A stretch of DNA of 41,993 bases from Chloroflexota bacterium (GCA_016210565.1 JACQUA010000113.1:1-41993); one strand, 5' to 3'; counted from the first letter of the stretch, positions 6,830-14,317 are shown. Program-made: numbers and translations. The notes: a model not told the origin generated them from the letters alone.

Positions 6830-8296
6830 ATGACCAGTAGATTCCTATCCAAGTCCAGGTACATGAACGGACTGCAATGTCCCAAGCTACTGTGGATGGC
6901 TTGCAATGCTCCGGACAAAATACCTGAACCCGATGCTTCCACCCAGCATGTTTTCGACCAGGGGCACTTGGTGGGGGAACTGGCTAAGTACCTGTATCCC
7001 GGTGGCATAGACGTGCCTCATGATGACTTCAAAGAAAACGTTGGCAGGACCAGGGAACTGCTGGCGGAAAGAAAAACCTTGTTTGAAGCTGGGTTTATGT
7101 CTGGAGGTCTTTTTTCACGACTGGACATACTGAAACCTGCAGGACGGGACGCCTGGGACATCGTAGAAGTGAAGAGCTCTACCAGCGTCAAAGAGGAGAA
7201 CCTGCACGACGTTTCTTTTCAACGGCATTGCTGCCGGCAGCATGGACTGAAGATAGACAACTGCTATTTAGCCTATGTTAATAACCAGTACGTGAGAAAG
7301 GGAGAGTTGGACCCCGCCGGGCTCTTCACAATCCAGGATATCACCACTGAAGTTGACGCGGCAGCCAATGGACTGGAGGATAGGATCCACTCCATGTTTG
7401 CTACCATCGCTTCAGCGGAATGTCCTGATGTTCCTGTGGGCGGCCAGTGCAGCAGCCCTTATGATTGCCCGGTGAGCACCTGCTGGGAGGAATTGCCTGC
7501 GAATAACATTTTCACGTTGTATCGCGGTGGCAACAAGTGTTGCGAGTTGTTCCACCAGGGCATTCTGTATATCAAAGATGTCCCCGGGGCAATCAAACTT
7601 AGTAGGTCCCAACAAATTCAGAAGTGGTGCGACATCAACGGCATTCCGCACATTGAGCCGAAACCCATAAGAAACTTCCTCGCCTCTCTACAATACCCTC
7701 TCCACTACCTGGATTTTGAAACCATTAATCCCACCGTACCTCTTTTCAATGGAACCAGGCCGTACCAAAAGATACCCTTCCAGTTTTCGCTGCACCTGGC
7801 TGAGGACCATGGCACGGTGAAGCATTACTCGTATCTGGCAGAGGGTACCGGTGACCCCCGGCCGCAATTTCTGGCAAGATTGAAAAAGGCCTTTGGCAAA
7901 TCCGGCACGGTCGTCACTTACAATCAGGCGTTCGAAGAGGGGGTTCTGAACGACCTGGCCAGGACTTTTCCCGAGTACGCGGATTGGATTAAGGGCGTGT
8001 GCGGCCGCATGGTGGACCTTCTTGAGCCGTTTCGGAAATTCCATTATTATCACCCTGATCAAAGCGGTAGCGCCTCCATCAAACATGTGATGCCGGCTTT
8101 GACGGGGAAGGGGTACGAAGGGATGGAGATTGCCGACGGAGCGGCTGCCAGCCGGGAGTTCCTGAACGTGACTTACGGCGGTGCTTCTGAAGAGGAAAGG
8201 CAGCAAGTCAGGGCCAACCTGGAAAGATACTGCGGCCTGGATACCGAGGGCATGATGTGGATCGTGGAGAGACTGAGGCAAGTAAGCAACTCTTAG
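6830..8296 (+). CDS. DUF2779 protein: Cas4-like nuclease fused to DEDD exonuclease
   Basis: 488 residues in two parts. The N-terminal half looks like a Cas4/AddB-type PD-(D/E)XK nuclease: D99 (SRLDIL), E113-V-K115, and cysteines C17, C207, C213 and C218 placed to hold an iron-sulfur cluster. The C-terminal half carries RNase H-fold exonuclease motifs: D295-F-E297 (LDFETIN), YNQAFE (364-369) with D375, and Y467-C-G-L-D471 as the YxxxD third motif. The whole matches the DUF2779 family. The ATG follows GGCGGG. Processing or degrading DNA ends is inferred from the motifs. The stop is a TAG, and a further 67 codons lie open in the same frame behind it. Confidence 0.8.
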   Translation: MTSRFLSKSRYMNGLQCPKLLWMACNAPDKIPEPDASTQHVFDQGHLVGELAKYLYPGGIDVPHDDFKENVGRTRELLAERKTLFEAGFMSGGLFSRLDILKPAGRDAWDIVEVKSSTSVKEENLHDVSFQRHCCRQHGLKIDNCYLAYVNNQYVRKGELDPAGLFTIQDITTEVDAAANGLEDRIHSMFATIASAECPDVPVGGQCSSPYDCPVSTCWEELPANNIFTLYRGGNKCCELFHQGILYIKDVPGAIKLSRSQQIQKWCDINGIPHIEPKPIRNFLASLQYPLHYLDFETINPTVPLFNGTRPYQKIPFQFSLHLAEDHGTVKHYSYLAEGTGDPRPQFLARLKKAFGKSGTVVTYNQAFEEGVLNDLARTFPEYADWIKGVCGRMVDLLEPFRKFHYYHPDQSGSASIKHVMPALTGKGYEGMEIADGAAASREFLNVTYGGASEEERQQVRANLERYCGLDTEGMMWIVERLRQVSNS

Positions 8297-8500
8297 GTGC
8301 TTGCTGAACTGGACAAACGGTTTTCCGAGATAAATACCAGGGTCAAGACGATATCTTCCATGCCAAAGTTCATCGAAGACACGGCTGAACAAATGAAAAA
8401 GGATATGGAATTGCGTCTCGGCTCCATTACACGATCAATCCGGGGGGTAGCTCCATCGGTGCCCGGCGAGCCCGGGGGGACTTCCCCGGTCAAACCCTGA
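8297..8500 (+). CDS. Possible short coiled-coil peptide in frame after a TAG
   Basis: Directly after the TAG of the DUF2779 gene, the same frame continues for 67 codons from a GTG: a charged helix (LAELDKRFSEINTRVK, then EDTAEQMKKDMELRLGSI) and a Pro/Gly-rich end. It has no ribosome binding site of its own. It could be a readthrough tail, a remnant of a separate small gene, or chance. Support is only the helical, protein-like composition. Confidence 0.3.
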   Translation: MLAELDKRFSEINTRVKTISSMPKFIEDTAEQMKKDMELRLGSITRSIRGVAPSVPGEPGGTSPVKP

Positions 8501-8627
8501 CCACGTGGGATGCCACGGCCGGGATGCGCCCTTGCGCGACGCCCCGGCTGGTCGGCCACCCACCGTATGTTGGCGCAAAGATAAGGCCTCGTTGCCCCCC
8601 CTTTTTGTCCTGGCCTGGCGGCTCGTC

Positions 8628-8636
8628 TGCTATAAT
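8628..8636 (+). promoter_or_regulatory. Extended -10 promoter element for the DUF2281 gene
   Basis: TGCTATAAT is a perfect extended -10 (TGnTATAAT) 19 bases before the ATG at 8656. No good -35 box is seen at the right distance, as is usual for extended -10 promoters. Confidence 0.5.
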
Positions 8637-8655
8637 ATCGTACAAGTCAGGTGAA

Positions 8656-8880
8656 ATGCCTGAGAAGCCACACATGAAGACGTTAGAGGAAATGGTCAAA
8701 GAGTTGACGCCGGAAGAGCAGGACGAGGTCCGTGACTTCGTCGAATTCTTGCTGTACAGGAAAGCGAAGCGCAAACAGAAGTTTCTGCGCATGGATTGGG
8801 CGGGCGCCTTGAGCGAATACAGGGACCAGTATTCCTCGCTGGAACTCCAGAAGAAAGCGCTGGAGTGGCGGGGTGACTGA
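8656..8880 (+). CDS. DUF2281-family antitoxin-like protein
   Basis: About 74 residues from the ATG at 8656, or 68 from the ATG at 8674 (MKTLEEMVKELTPEEQDEVR). I favour 8674 for its upstream GAGAAG, but 8656 cannot be excluded. The helical N-terminus with LTPEEQDEVRDFVEFLL and the end LQKKALEWRGD match DUF2281 proteins, which usually act as the DNA-binding antitoxin of a PIN-type toxin pair. It has its own extended -10 promoter. The expected downstream toxin is broken (8873-8944), so this may be an orphan antitoxin. Confidence 0.65.
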   Translation: MPEKPHMKTLEEMVKELTPEEQDEVRDFVEFLLYRKAKRKQKFLRMDWAGALSEYRDQYSSLELQKKALEWRGD

Positions 8881-8944
8881 TAGAATAAACCCGGATTATG
8901 GGTGTCTTATCTGTGGCCTCGCTTTCCCCACCCCCGCAGGCTAA
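8873..8944 (+). pseudogene. Stub of the DUF2281 partner toxin, interrupted by a repeat
   Basis: A GTG overlaps the stop region of the antitoxin gene and opens VTDRINPDYGCLICGLAF before running into the dispersed repeat at 8922 and a TAA. The overlap geometry and the VTDRI start resemble the beginning of the PIN-domain toxin that normally follows DUF2281, but the sequence is already degenerate, so the identity is an inference. Confidence 0.35.
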
Positions 8945-8954
8945 AGACCTGTCC
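8922..8954. repeat. Dispersed repeat with 33-bp identical core
   Basis: A 33-base run is identical to 28379-28411 and is followed in both places by related text ending in GGAGCGGCTAC. The sequence contains AAAGACCTGTCC. It interrupts the toxin stub at 8873. Confidence 0.85.
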
Positions 8955-9108
8955 GCCTTGCGGACTCTCGGAACGGAGCGGCTACAACCCCGCCCGGCGG
9001 GTGCGCAATCCGGGGTAAACGGCGCACGATGATCAGCGCAGAAGGCACGGTTTTAACCGCAAAGAAACGCAAAGGGGACGTCTTACAACAAAACGGAAAC
9101 AGGACAAC

Positions 9109-9366
9109 ATGGTCAACCTGACTTTTTACGGCGGCATAAATGAAATTGGGGGGAACAAGATACTGCTGGAAGACGGGCACAAGAGGCTGCTGCTGGACTT
9201 CGGGTTCCCCTACAAGAAACACAAGCAGTTCTATGAGGAGTACCTGAAGCCGCGGGGCGGCGCGGGGCTGCTCGACCCGCTGCGGATGGGACTGGTCCCA
9301 CCCCTGGAAGGGCTTTATCGGGATGACATAACACCGGTGGGGGTGGCCGGGGTTCAACTCAGATAA
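9109..9366 (+). pseudogene. Copy C: truncated near-identical beta-CASP N-terminus
   Basis: An 85-codon frame nearly identical to residues 8-80 of the full protein encoded at 10497 (VNLTFYGGINEIGGNKILLE through PPLEGLYRDD). After 9345 the frame is lost by deletion, yet DNA similarity to the full gene continues to about 9398 (CACTACCGCGTCCTGGATCG against 10780 onward). Similarity then stops exactly where the MNT/HEPN promoter begins. High DNA identity to 10519-10820 indicates a recent tandem duplication interrupted by the MNT/HEPN module. Confidence 0.9.
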
Positions 9367-9400
9367 GCACTACCGCGTCCTGGATCGGGTGGACGGGGGC

Positions 9401-9429
9401 TTGTTTTTTCGTTCGACGCTCCGTATAAT
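9401..9429 (+). promoter_or_regulatory. Promoter of the MNT/HEPN pair
   Basis: TTGTTT (9401-9406), a 17-base spacer and a perfect TATAAT (9424-9429). The predicted transcription start falls at about 9436, on top of the first in-frame ATGs (9428 and 9434), so the mRNA is either leaderless or translated from a later start such as the GTG at 9464. The promoter begins at the breakpoint of beta-CASP copy C. Confidence 0.6.
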
Positions 9430-9433
9430 GAGC

Positions 9434-10021
9434 ATGTACTCCGAGTTTGGAGCGTATGATCAAGTGTTTGGCGCCCATATCATCTTTACGGTTAACCAGA
9501 AGGTCCTCGCGCTTCTTGCCAAGTTCTCGAATGAGGAATTCTATGAAAGAGAGATCGCTCGAAGGATTGGCATAGGTTGCGGCTCTGCCCACCGTGCTGT
9601 TTTCGAATTGTACTTCACAGGGGTGATCAAGCGGCGGCAGGAAGGCAAAATGTACTTCTACTCTGTTGACCCATCCAACCCGGTAATCGTTGAATTCAAG
9701 AAGCTGGTGAACTTGATATTAATCGAACCTCTGGTGGAAGAGCTCAAAAAGGCTTCTAGCCGCATCGTCCTCTACGGTAGCTGCGCCCAGGGAACCGATA
9801 CCTCTCAAAGTGATGTGGACCTATTTGTCGTGTCGAGTAATAAGAGCGAAGTCCTGGAAGCGGTCAGCAATTTCAAATTTCCTCGCGGATTTGAAGATGT
9901 TCATATTCAGGGCGTAGTTAAGATCCCCGTTGAACTGCTGGGGGCGAAGGGGCCAGAACAAACCTATGTTGATGAGGTGGAACGGGGTATCGTTCTGTGG
10001 GAGAGAGTCGCCGGTGAATGA
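9434..10021 (+). CDS. MNT-type nucleotidyltransferase with winged-helix N-terminus
   Basis: About 195 residues from the ATG at 9434 (alternatives 9428 and 9464). Residues 15-80 form a winged-helix DNA-binding domain (FYEREIARRIGIGCGSAHRA). Then comes a minimal nucleotidyltransferase with the polymerase-beta signature GSCAQGTDTSQSDVDLFVV, catalytic D127 and D129. Such MNT proteins pair with HEPN toxins and in characterised pairs silence them by adding nucleotides to a tyrosine. Here the HEPN gene follows with an eight-base overlap. The fused winged helix suggests the antitoxin also represses its own promoter. Confidence 0.85.
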   Translation: MYSEFGAYDQVFGAHIIFTVNQKVLALLAKFSNEEFYEREIARRIGIGCGSAHRAVFELYFTGVIKRRQEGKMYFYSVDPSNPVIVEFKKLVNLILIEPLVEELKKASSRIVLYGSCAQGTDTSQSDVDLFVVSSNKSEVLEAVSNFKFPRGFEDVHIQGVVKIPVELLGAKGPEQTYVDEVERGIVLWERVAGE

Positions 10022-10454
10022 AGAGTTCAGGCGGTGTCTCGAGAGGGGAAGAATCGTTTCTTTCCCGACGGGTAAGGGGCTCGTTGGGAAGGAATTAGGG
10101 GTTGCCCGAAGCGACCTGCTAGAGGCGAAGGCTGGCTGCGAGAACCAGCGCTACAAATGGTCAACGATTCAGGCCTATTACGCCATGTTCCACGCCACCA
10201 GGGCGCTCATCTACTCTCGCGGCTACCGGGAAAAGAGCCACTACTGCCTGGCCGTGGCTCTACGGGCACTCTTTGTCGAAGAAGGTCAGATGGAAGTCAA
10301 GTTTGTGAGGGATTTCTTGAATGCCATGAATCTCCGCGAGGCAGCCGATTACGAAGCCGAATTCTCCGCGGACGGGGCAAAAGCAGCAATTGCCGCCGCT
10401 GGGGAATTCATAGAAGAGGCAGCTACGATTCTGGGGGCAAAGACTAACGAGTAA
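10014..10454 (+). CDS. HEPN-domain protein (toxin partner of MNT)
   Basis: 146 residues from a GTG that overlaps the end of the MNT gene. Residues 48-90 carry the HEPN core KWSTIQAYYAMFHATRALIY, followed by a short R72-E-K-S-H76 segment that may correspond to the Rx4-6H RNase motif; the canonical RNxxxH form is not exact. In MNT/HEPN pairs the HEPN member is usually a ribonuclease toxin, with neutralisation by the MNT. The overlap and shared promoter indicate one operon. The pair sits between the truncated beta-CASP copy C and the full copy. Confidence 0.8.
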   Translation: MNEEFRRCLERGRIVSFPTGKGLVGKELGVARSDLLEAKAGCENQRYKWSTIQAYYAMFHATRALIYSRGYREKSHYCLAVALRALFVEEGQMEVKFVRDFLNAMNLREAADYEAEFSADGAKAAIAAAGEFIEEAATILGAKTNE

Positions 10455-10496
10455 TGTCTGCGTGGGCTATTGTATCCTGCGCAAGAGGTTAGATCA

Positions 10497-12125
10497 ATGA
10501 GTGAGAAGGGCTATAGCGTGGTCAACCTGACTTTTTACGGCGGCATAAATGAAATCGGCGGCAACAAGATACTGCTGGAAGACGGGCACAAGAGGCTGCT
10601 GCTGGACTTCGGGTTTCCCTATAAGAAGCACAAGCTCTTCTACGAGGAATACCTGAAGCCGCGGGGCGGCGCGGGGTTGCTCGACCCGCTGCGGATGGGG
10701 CTCGTCCCGCCCCTGGAAGGGCTTTACCGGGAGGACATCGCGCCCGCCGGGATGTGGGAGGGGTTAAAAACGGCCGAGCACTACCGCGCCCTGGACAGGG
10801 TGGACGGGGTGCTGCTGTCCCACGCCCACCTGGACCATTCCGCCCACATTTCTTTTCTGAGGCAAGACATCCCTGTCTATTCCACGGCCACCACGGCTTT
10901 CATCGCCAAGGCCATCCAGGATTCGGGCAAGTCGGACTTCGACCAGCAGGTGTGCTACTTCACCAGCTACGAGCCGGGCTGCCCGGCAGGCTGGACCCAG
11001 GAGTGCCTGCTTTCCAGCACCGAAGCCAAACAGCAACGGCAGTTCTGCATCGGCGACGTGGACCCGGCAAAGCTGGGAATCGACGCCCACAGATTCTGGA
11101 GCTCGGGCTTTTGGGAAAAGGGGTCGCGGCAAAAGGAGCTGGCTTTCTGCCCGCTGGCCGGGCATGACAAGTCGCCTCTAAAGGTACGCTGCTTTCCGGT
11201 GGACCACTCCATCCCGGGGGCCTGCGCCTGGGGCATCGAGACCGGTTCCGGCTGGGTCATCTACAGCGGCGACCTCCGGATCCACGGTAAACGCGCCGCG
11301 CTCACCAACCGCTTCGTTGAAAAAGCCGCCACCCTGCATCCCCGCGCCCTGGTAATCGAGGCCACCAATGCCACCAGGACCACCAACGTTTCTGAACTGG
11401 ACGTGTACCAAAACGCTGTCAAGGCCATCAGCGCCGCCACGGGACTGGTCATCGCGGACTTTTCCGCCAGGGACGCCGACCGGCTGCTGACCTTCTTGCA
11501 GGTCGCCCGGGAGACCGGGCGGAAACTGGTGATCCTGCCCCGGGACGCCTATCTGTTGAAGACCCTGCGCCTGCTGGACAGCGCCATTCCGGAGATCGCC
11601 GCCGGCGCCGGCCTGTGCATCTACCAGGACACCACCGCCAGCAAAAGCCCTGCCCTGTGGATGCGCCATCTCTTCGAGGACTATGCCGGCCAGACCGTCC
11701 TGGCGAAAGATGTCCGCGCCAACCAGGACAGGTTCGTTCTGTCCTTCAGCTTCTTCGACCTCAACGAGCTGCCCAGTATCTCACCCGCGCCGGGAAGCCT
11801 TTATGTGTTCAGCTCCAGCGAGCCGCACGACGAGGAGCAGGAAATCGATTTCCGCCGCCTGCACAACTGGCTCGATCACTTTGACATGAAGGGTTTCGGG
11901 CTGCCGGTGGAGACTGACGGGAAGTGGGAGATACCGGACGGCGAGAAGGGCCTCCACGCCTCGGGCCACGCCTGCGGGCCGGACCTGCTGGACATCGCCC
12001 GGCGGATAAACCCGGAAGTGGTGATACCCGTCCACACCGAACATCCCGAGCTATACACCGTGGGGCTGAAGGACACCGCGATCAAGGTGGTGCTTCCGGC
12101 TATTGGCAAAGCACTCAGCATTTGA
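10497..12125 (+). CDS. Beta-CASP metallo-beta-lactamase-fold hydrolase, RNase J-like
   Basis: 542 residues from the ATG at 10497 (an upstream in-frame TTG is less likely). The N-terminal FYGGINEIGGNK resembles the start of RNase J. The metal-binding HAHLDH is at 109-114, a further His lies in VDHSIPGACAW and an Asp in YSGDLRIHG. The C-terminal SGHA (489-492) and PVHTEHP (511-517) match the beta-CASP motifs of RNase J and related nucleases. Length fits RNase J (about 550). It probably acts on RNA, but DNA substrates also occur in this superfamily. It is the last gene of the nuclease island and the only intact one of four copies of its 5' end. Confidence 0.85.
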   Translation: MSEKGYSVVNLTFYGGINEIGGNKILLEDGHKRLLLDFGFPYKKHKLFYEEYLKPRGGAGLLDPLRMGLVPPLEGLYREDIAPAGMWEGLKTAEHYRALDRVDGVLLSHAHLDHSAHISFLRQDIPVYSTATTAFIAKAIQDSGKSDFDQQVCYFTSYEPGCPAGWTQECLLSSTEAKQQRQFCIGDVDPAKLGIDAHRFWSSGFWEKGSRQKELAFCPLAGHDKSPLKVRCFPVDHSIPGACAWGIETGSGWVIYSGDLRIHGKRAALTNRFVEKAATLHPRALVIEATNATRTTNVSELDVYQNAVKAISAATGLVIADFSARDADRLLTFLQVARETGRKLVILPRDAYLLKTLRLLDSAIPEIAAGAGLCIYQDTTASKSPALWMRHLFEDYAGQTVLAKDVRANQDRFVLSFSFFDLNELPSISPAPGSLYVFSSSEPHDEEQEIDFRRLHNWLDHFDMKGFGLPVETDGKWEIPDGEKGLHASGHACGPDLLDIARRINPEVVIPVHTEHPELYTVGLKDTAIKVVLPAIGKALSI

Positions 12126-12180
12126 TAGATTGACCGGGAGATCTCACCGCAGAGGACGCTGAGGCTCGCAGAGGACTCTT

Positions 12181-12252
12181 AACCACGAAAGACACGAAGG
12201 ACACGAAAGGGTAGCATATTTCTTTTCGTGCAATTCGTGTGTTTTGTGGTTT
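12181..12252. repeat. Hairpin repeat (AACCACGAA family), copy 1
   Basis: AACCACGAAAGACACGAA on the left pairs with TTCGTGTGTTTTGTGGTT on the right, forming a long imperfect hairpin. Copies at 12951 and 14101 bracket the hicAB and DUF1186 genes. The stretch 12126-12441 otherwise holds only the hicA promoter and a partial REP at about 12345. Confidence 0.85.
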
Positions 12253-12373
12253 AGCGTTTCCCGGTTTGCCGGCCTGACCACCGAGGTCAGCAAAGAAACG
12301 GCATGGTCGTAGTCCAGCCCGCACAGGCACGAATATCCAGATCTCACAGGCAAGGAGGCCTCCGCCCTCCTCC

Positions 12374-12402
12374 TTGCAGGCGTCATCAAACGCCGTTATA
12401 CT
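12374..12402 (+). promoter_or_regulatory. Promoter of hicAB pair 1, with leader hairpin
   Basis: TTGCAG (12374-12379), 17-base spacer, TATACT (12397-12402). The leader contains a GCGGG-AGG-CCCGC palindrome (12416-12428) between the promoter and the hicA start, a plausible operator for HicB, although that is inference. Confidence 0.6.
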
Positions 12403-12441
12403 TAGACCAGAATTCGCGGGAGGCCCGCAGAAGAGATTAAA

Positions 12442-12723
12442 ATGGGCAGCGACGAAAAGGTACTCGCCAAGATACTGCGAGGGACGTCGGATGCCAACGT
12501 ACCTTTCCGGGATGTGTGCCACGCGCTACAGAAGCTCGGCTTTGCTCAAAGGATTCGAGGGGACCATCATATCTTTACCAGGGACAACGTGGAAGAAATA
12601 CTGAACTTGCAGCCCAAAGGATCGAAGGCAAAGCCGTATCAGGTGAAACAGGTTCGCGGGGTCAATACTACGCTACAAGCTAACACTGGAGTATCCCAAT
12701 GCTCCCCAAGTATGAGGTCATAA
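12442..12723 (+). CDS. hicA: HicA-type toxin, probably frameshifted at its C-terminus
   Basis: 93 codons. Residues 6-72 match HicA mRNA interferases: a helix, then LGFAQRIRGDHHIFTR with the catalytic-type His, then the PYQVKQVRG end. After this the frame continues oddly (VNTTLQANTGVSQ) and overlaps hicB by 25 bases. If one G is removed from the GGGG run at 12658-12661 the end becomes SILRYKLTLEYPNAPQV with a stop at 12715, which is how HicA proteins normally end. So a one-base insertion has changed the last 20 or so residues, either really or as a sequencing error. The active-site region is intact. Confidence 0.8.
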   Translation: MGSDEKVLAKILRGTSDANVPFRDVCHALQKLGFAQRIRGDHHIFTRDNVEEILNLQPKGSKAKPYQVKQVRGVNTTLQANTGVSQCSPSMRS

Positions 12724-12911
12724 TCTACTGGAGTGAGGAAGACCAGGCATTTGTCGCCGAGGTGCCAGAGCTGCCAGGGTGTATGGCAGATGGCCGAACT
12801 TACCAGGAGGCGCTGGCGAATGCCGAGACTGTTATAGGGGAGTGGATCGAGACCGCGACTGAACTGAAGCGCCCAATCCCGCAGCCCAGAGGCAAGCTGA
12901 TGTACGCCTGA
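12699..12911 (+). CDS. hicB: HicB-type antitoxin
   Basis: 70 residues of the partial RNase H fold of HicB: YEVIIYWSEEDQAFVAEVPE, then LPGCMADGRTYQEALANAE and a final amphipathic helix. It lacks the C-terminal ribbon-helix-helix or HTH domain that some HicB proteins carry, so DNA binding may depend on the HicAB complex. It overlaps the apparent end of hicA and shares its promoter at 12374. HicB neutralises HicA and usually autoregulates the pair. Confidence 0.9.
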   Translation: MLPKYEVIIYWSEEDQAFVAEVPELPGCMADGRTYQEALANAETVIGEWIETATELKRPIPQPRGKLMYA

Positions 12912-12950
12912 CGGCCTCCGCCGCCGCACCCAGAACCTGGGGTCCGGTTG

Positions 12951-13030
12951 ACCACGAAACACACGAAGGACATGAAAGACACGAAAGGGTAGCATGTCTC
13001 TTTTCGTGTGCATTCGTGTGTTTCGTGGTT
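12951..13030. repeat. Hairpin repeat (AACCACGAA family), copy 2
   Basis: ACCACGAAACACACGAAGGA pairs with the distal CATTCGTGTGTTTCGTGGT. It lies between hicB and the DUF1186 gene. Confidence 0.85.
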
Positions 13031-13147
13031 CGAGGCTTCCCGATGTTGCAGTCGGACAACGGAGACCAGAAGTAAAAGAGTCGACCTCTCGCCCCGACCG
13101 GTCGGGGCGGTACCGGACGCATTGCAATCCTTCGAAAAGAGCGATAA

Positions 13148-14062
13148 ATGAATATTCAGGAGATACTTGAAGACCTGAAATACCACACCGGGGACTTCCC
13201 GGTCGAGGCCCTGCGGGAGGCCGTCGCCAGGAAAGAGGAGATAATCCCGGAGCTCCTGAAGATTATCGAAGACGCCATTCAACGGCCGGAAACGCTCGAT
13301 GTCGATACCTACATGGCGCCCATCTATGCCATGTACCTGCTGGCGCTGTTCCGGGAGCGGCGCGCCTACCCCCTGCTTGTCCGGTTTGTCTCGATGCCCG
13401 GCGAAGTTATGATGCGCTACCTGGGAGACATCGTGCCGCAGCACCTCCACCGCATACTGGCATCCGTGGCTCACGGCGACTCCAGTCTCATAAAAGGCCT
13501 GGTGGAAAACGAGCAGGCAAACGATTTGGTAAGGGGTGCGGCCTTGCAGTCGCTATTGACTGAGATGGTTCAAGGCGAGGCGACCCGGGAGGAGGTTGTG
13601 GCCTATTACCAGAGCCTCTTTCGAGGAGGACTGAAGAGGGATGGGTCGGATCTTTGGAACGAATTGGTTAGCTACAGCACCGCTTTGCATCCCCATGGCC
13701 TGATGAAAGACGTCAGGCAGGCCTATGCCGATGGTCTGGTTTCTCCCGGGTATATTGATCTCAGCGACGTGACCGAAACGCTGGAGCGCGGCAGGGAAAC
13801 GGTGTTGCGAGAGCTGCGGGAAAGCGGGGAGCACCGGCTCATTGAGGACTTAGAAGAGGACATGGGCTGGTGGCCCTGTTTCGGGGAACTCACCAGGTGC
13901 TCGCTAACGACGCGGAGGGAAAAGATGGCAGGCGACGGTCCCGGCTTCGACGGGACCCCCAAGAGTCAGCCAGCGATCAAGAGGCAGAGGATAGGGCGCA
14001 ATGAACCCTGCCCCTGCGGGAGCGGCAAGAAGTACAAGAAATGCTGCGGCGATCGGCGGTAA
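13148..14062 (+). CDS. DUF1186-like protein with C-terminal SEC-C zinc motif
   Basis: 304 residues. Most of the protein is alpha-helical, HEAT-like and matches DUF1186 (for example [20 protein letters not shown] near residue 20 and [16 protein letters not shown] near 60). The last 23 residues form a SEC-C zinc-binding motif, [14 protein letters not shown], as in the tail of SecA, where it binds SecB or ribosomes. The exact role of DUF1186 proteins is unknown to me; the SEC-C tail suggests docking to another protein. The ATG at 13148 follows AAAAGAGCG. Hairpin repeats flank the gene on both sides. Confidence 0.85.
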   Translation: MNIQEILEDLKYHTGDFPVEALREAVARKEEIIPELLKIIEDAIQRPETLDVDTYMAPIYAMYLLALFRERRAYPLLVRFVSMPGEVMMRYLGDIVPQHLHRILASVAHGDSSLIKGLVENEQANDLVRGAALQSLLTEMVQGEATREEVVAYYQSLFRGGLKRDGSDLWNELVSYSTALHPHGLMKDVRQAYADGLVSPGYIDLSDVTETLERGRETVLRELRESGEHRLIEDLEEDMGWWPCFGELTRCSLTTRREKMAGDGPGFDGTPKSQPAIKRQRIGRNEPCPCGSGKKYKKCCGDRR

Positions 14063-14100
14063 GGGGCGCCGATACCGCCGCGGAACTAAAGGGTCCGTAT

Positions 14101-14172
14101 AACCGCGAAGAACACGAAGGACACGAAAGGGCCACAAACCTGTTTTCGTGTTTATTCGGGTGTTTCGTGGTT
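14101..14172. repeat. Hairpin repeat (AACCACGAA family), copy 3
   Basis: Starts AACCGCGAAGAACACGAAGG and closes with TGTTTCGTGGTT, 38 bases after the DUF1186 stop. It marks the right border of the hicAB-DUF1186 segment and the switch to minus-strand genes. Confidence 0.85.
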
Positions 14173-14241
14173 CGCGTTTCCCGGTTCTGTGGTTTGACCA
14201 CCGAGGCCAGGAAAGAAGCAGCATGGCAGTTATCCGTGTCT

Positions 14242-14268
14242 CGCAGGCACGGAGGCCTGCGGTACCGG
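14242..14268. repeat. REP-like palindrome copy
   Basis: CGCAGGCACGGAGGCCTGCG followed by GTACCGG. The compensating T-to-C and A-to-G changes in both arms relative to CACAGGC...GCCTGTG keep the pairing, which supports a real stem. Confidence 0.8.
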
Positions 14269-14317
14269 GTCCTTTGCCATAGGCGGGATGCCTGTGCCAC
14301 TGGCTGCTGGCTACCGG

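Noticed and set aside
8294..8296. TAG as a possible pyrrolysine or readthrough codon
   Set aside because: No supporting evidence in the window (no pyl genes and no conserved downstream domain); kept only as an oddity.
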